Positions 62,320 to 64,000 of a stretch of 64,000 bases of DNA are shown piece after piece. Under the pieces are notes generated by a model. It had not been told where the DNA came from, made no database searches, and saw only the letters and a list, made by a program, of their open reading frames with translations. The position numbers were made by a program, and so were the translations under genes. Each line of letters begins with the position of its first letter. Position 1 is the first letter of the stretch. Source of the stretch: Lewinella sp. W8 (GTDB lineage Bacteria > Bacteroidota > Bacteroidia > Chitinophagales > Saprospiraceae); contig NZ_SNAQ03000021.1 of the NCBI RefSeq assembly GCF_004375085.3, positions 39,889 to 103,888 on the forward strand, written 5' to 3'.

Positions 62320-62399
62320 GAGCGCAGGTGCCGGGTTGATCCGAAGCGCGAAGTGATCGGGAAGGGTAGTGGGCTACTTCCAATCATTTCGTGCTTCGG
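62320..62399. repeat. Dispersed element and long imperfect inverted repeat
   Basis: A minus-orientation core of the dispersed element (62320-62332, GGCACCTGCGCTC on the minus strand). Next to it an imperfect inverted repeat with arms of 24 and 23 bases (62341-62364, 62377-62399), mostly paired through Watson-Crick and G-T pairs. It ends one base before the stop codon of the minus-strand gene and separates convergent genes, so it may work as a two-way terminator although no T-run is seen. Confidence 0.55.
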
Positions 62400-62400
62400 T

Positions 62401-63810
62401 TCATTCGTGAACCCGCACTTGGCCGGGGAGGCGCTCCTCTAACCAATCCCGAAAACTGGCCACCGGAATTTGTCGGATTTCCTCCCGCAAGCTGGCGACT
62501 TTCTTAGGCGCAGGCCGTTCCGGAAGTAGCAGCAATTTCTTGCACAGGCGAACGAAATCCAGGCAAATCTGCCGGTGGTAACCCAGTTGCTGATGACGAC
62601 TGAGGAATACCGTGATGCTGTGTAGGTGGCTTTCCAGCAGCACCCGGGCATCCTGATCAAAGTATACCTTTGCGAGGGTAATTCGTGCCTGGAGCTGCAT
62701 GGTCGTACTGCTGCGGGAATAATCGAAGCCGACGAGCAAATCTCCCGCTCTTTCCAGGTCTCCCATTTCGTAGCAATAGCTTGCCTGGCAGTAGGGTAAG
62801 ATGGTCTTTTGGTCCTTTCCGTTTAACCGGGGACCGTACTCCTCGAAGAAGGCCGACAGCCACTCGAACTCCCGGAGTTTAAGGGCCGTCAGGCTGATGT
62901 TAGAGAAGGTCTGCGCCGTAAGGTGCTTTCCGGCGAAGAGAATCCCTTGCTGTAGGCCAAAGTTGAAGAGATCAAAGCAGTAGCGTTGATATTCCGGATG
63001 GCCAGTATTCATTTGCCGGATACCGTCGTTTAGGAGGACCATGAAGACATCCCGAAAGGAAGTATCCGCGAGGACTTCCGCCCGCCCCATTAGTAATTCC
63101 CGAAGCCGGAGCCGATCTTGCTCATTCGGCTCGGATAGGATGCGATAGGCCGTAGCGTAGAGTTGGATCAGGAAGTCTTCTTTCCAGGGAGAAGACTGGG
63201 CCAGTGCCAGAACCTCCGCGAGCAGGGTAGTGTTGGCGGATTTATCCCGCAGGTTCCTCAGGGCCGTAAGGTGGCAGGCTGAGCGTAACTTCTCAGTGAG
63301 GTAGAGTCGGTCCAGCGCCACGGGAAGGTCAGTGGTAAGCAAGGTTTCTCCGGAATCAGAGAGTTCGTATCCGCCGTAGACCAGCTCGTGCTGGAGCAGA
63401 AAGCTGTCCAGGTTGCCGCGGATGCTTGCGGGGGGCGTGGAAGGCGGGCGAGCGGTCAGCATTTTGGTCGCCTGTGGTTCCATTTTGTACTTCTGATAGG
63501 CCCGGGCGGTATGGAGTTTGACCTGCAAGGGATTTTCTAGGAACTGATTCACGGCCAGAAAGCGGTCCAGCTCCCTACGGAGATAGGTAAGCTCAAGAGC
63601 GGTCGGGGATTTCCCGCGGGGGGTACTGCGTGGGGCCCGGTCGGATAATCCGTTCTCCAGATACTGCACTTTTGGTCCCAGGTTTTTACGGAGGGTAAAG
63701 GCACCAGCTTCGAGCCACCGAATAAATTTTTGCCGGTCACGGGCCTTCATCCGGCGGTAAACCCGGGTAAAGGGGTGGTCTGAGGTACTGTTTTTTGTGT
63801 TGTTCGGCAT
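62401..63810 (-). CDS. Unknown helical repeat protein
   Basis: A 469-residue cytoplasmic protein without signal peptide or membrane segment. It is almost all helical, with TPR-like pairs (for example LPYCQASYCYEMGDLERAGDLL and ITLAKVYFDQDARVLLESHL), and starts with a basic region (YRRMKARDRQKFIRWLEAG). I do not recognise the family; long helical proteins of this style look lineage-specific. No partner gene is evident. Confidence 0.75.
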   Translation of the reverse strand: MPNNTKNSTSDHPFTRVYRRMKARDRQKFIRWLEAGAFTLRKNLGPKVQYLENGLSDRAPRSTPRGKSPTALELTYLRRELDRFLAVNQFLENPLQVKLHTARAYQKYKMEPQATKMLTARPPSTPPASIRGNLDSFLLQHELVYGGYELSDSGETLLTTDLPVALDRLYLTEKLRSACHLTALRNLRDKSANTTLLAEVLALAQSSPWKEDFLIQLYATAYRILSEPNEQDRLRLRELLMGRAEVLADTSFRDVFMVLLNDGIRQMNTGHPEYQRYCFDLFNFGLQQGILFAGKHLTAQTFSNISLTALKLREFEWLSAFFEEYGPRLNGKDQKTILPYCQASYCYEMGDLERAGDLLVGFDYSRSSTTMQLQARITLAKVYFDQDARVLLESHLHSITVFLSRHQQLGYHRQICLDFVRLCKKLLLLPERPAPKKVASLREEIRQIPVASFRDWLEERLPGQVRVHE

Positions 63811-63924
63811 GATAACTTGCTGATAGGGAGTAGGGTAGGCGAAATGGTTTGCAATTTACGTTTTATCAAGTGTTTTCTGGGGCAGAGTGGGGCTTCTATC
63901 TTGGTGGTCCAATACGTTAAGATC

Positions 63925-64000
63925 ATGTACGACTGCATTACCCGGCTAACGTTAATTCTCATCCTGCTGTCCGGTACGGGAGGGCGGCTCGAGGCCCAGG
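63925..64000 (+). CDS. Start of an exported protein (cut by window end)
   Basis: The last 76 bases encode MYDCITRLTLILILLSGTGG plus RLEAQ, a good Bacteroidota signal peptide with cleavage likely after Ala-Gln. TATCTTGG (63897-63904) is a near-match -7 box 20 bases upstream. The rest of the gene is outside the window. Confidence 0.55.
   Translation, partial: MYDCITRLTLILILLSGTGGRLEAQ

Overview
The window is chromosomal DNA of a gliding Bacteroidota bacterium, most likely of the family Saprospiraceae (Lewinella-like). Four things point there. Promoters carry the Bacteroidota -7 box (TAnnTTTG) and have no obvious Shine-Dalgarno sequence. Secreted proteins end in type IX secretion (T9SS) type A or type B sorting domains. 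There is a gldA/gldF gliding ABC system. The atp operon is split, with atpBEFHAG here and no atpD or atpC. The genus call is inference from gene style; no rRNA or tRNA gene was seen.

Layout. 1-985: a non-coding mosaic repeat array, then the rpmE promoter. 1015-3598: ribosomal protein bL31 type B, an alternative GlmU-like sugar-nucleotide enzyme and a CPBP membrane protease. 3843-21096: two tandem 8.5 kb genes for about 2830-residue surface proteins of FN3/Ig/PKD-like modules with SprB-like and T9SS type B C-termini; they are module-for-module paralogues and dominate the window. 21220-24357: a fused glycosyltransferase convergent with a GH130 mannosyl-glucose phosphorylase. 24448-26774: the gldA - unknown - gldF operon. 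26882-37266: a small lipoprotein, a two-domain fasciclin protein, pgi, a secreted metalloprotease, a DEAD-box helicase, a membrane-anchored AraC regulator and an S33-like hydrolase lipoprotein.

37283-43163: a RidA/TetR pair divergent from an ABC exporter - HlyD - TolC set. The ABC protein has lost nearly every catalytic motif of its nucleotide-binding domain. 43243-53620: a ppk1 pair, nhaA, small membrane and secreted proteins, MFS and DMT transporters, a DUF72 protein, an unknown acidic protein and a carboxynorspermidine dehydrogenase-like enzyme. 53941-54978: a GH43 lipoprotein. 55311-60835: atpBEFHAG, with a GC-rich dyad in each longer gap between genes and a strong terminator at the end. 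61057-64000: a T9SS type A protein, an unknown helical protein and the first codons of a further exported protein.

The shared theme is the cell surface: T9SS substrates, gliding, polysaccharide synthesis and turnover, and export, placed among housekeeping genes. The strongest candidates for something undescribed are the paired giant surface proteins with their shared N-terminal domain, the exporter with an inactive-looking ATPase, the unknown protein inside the gldA-gldF operon, and two families of non-coding repeats.
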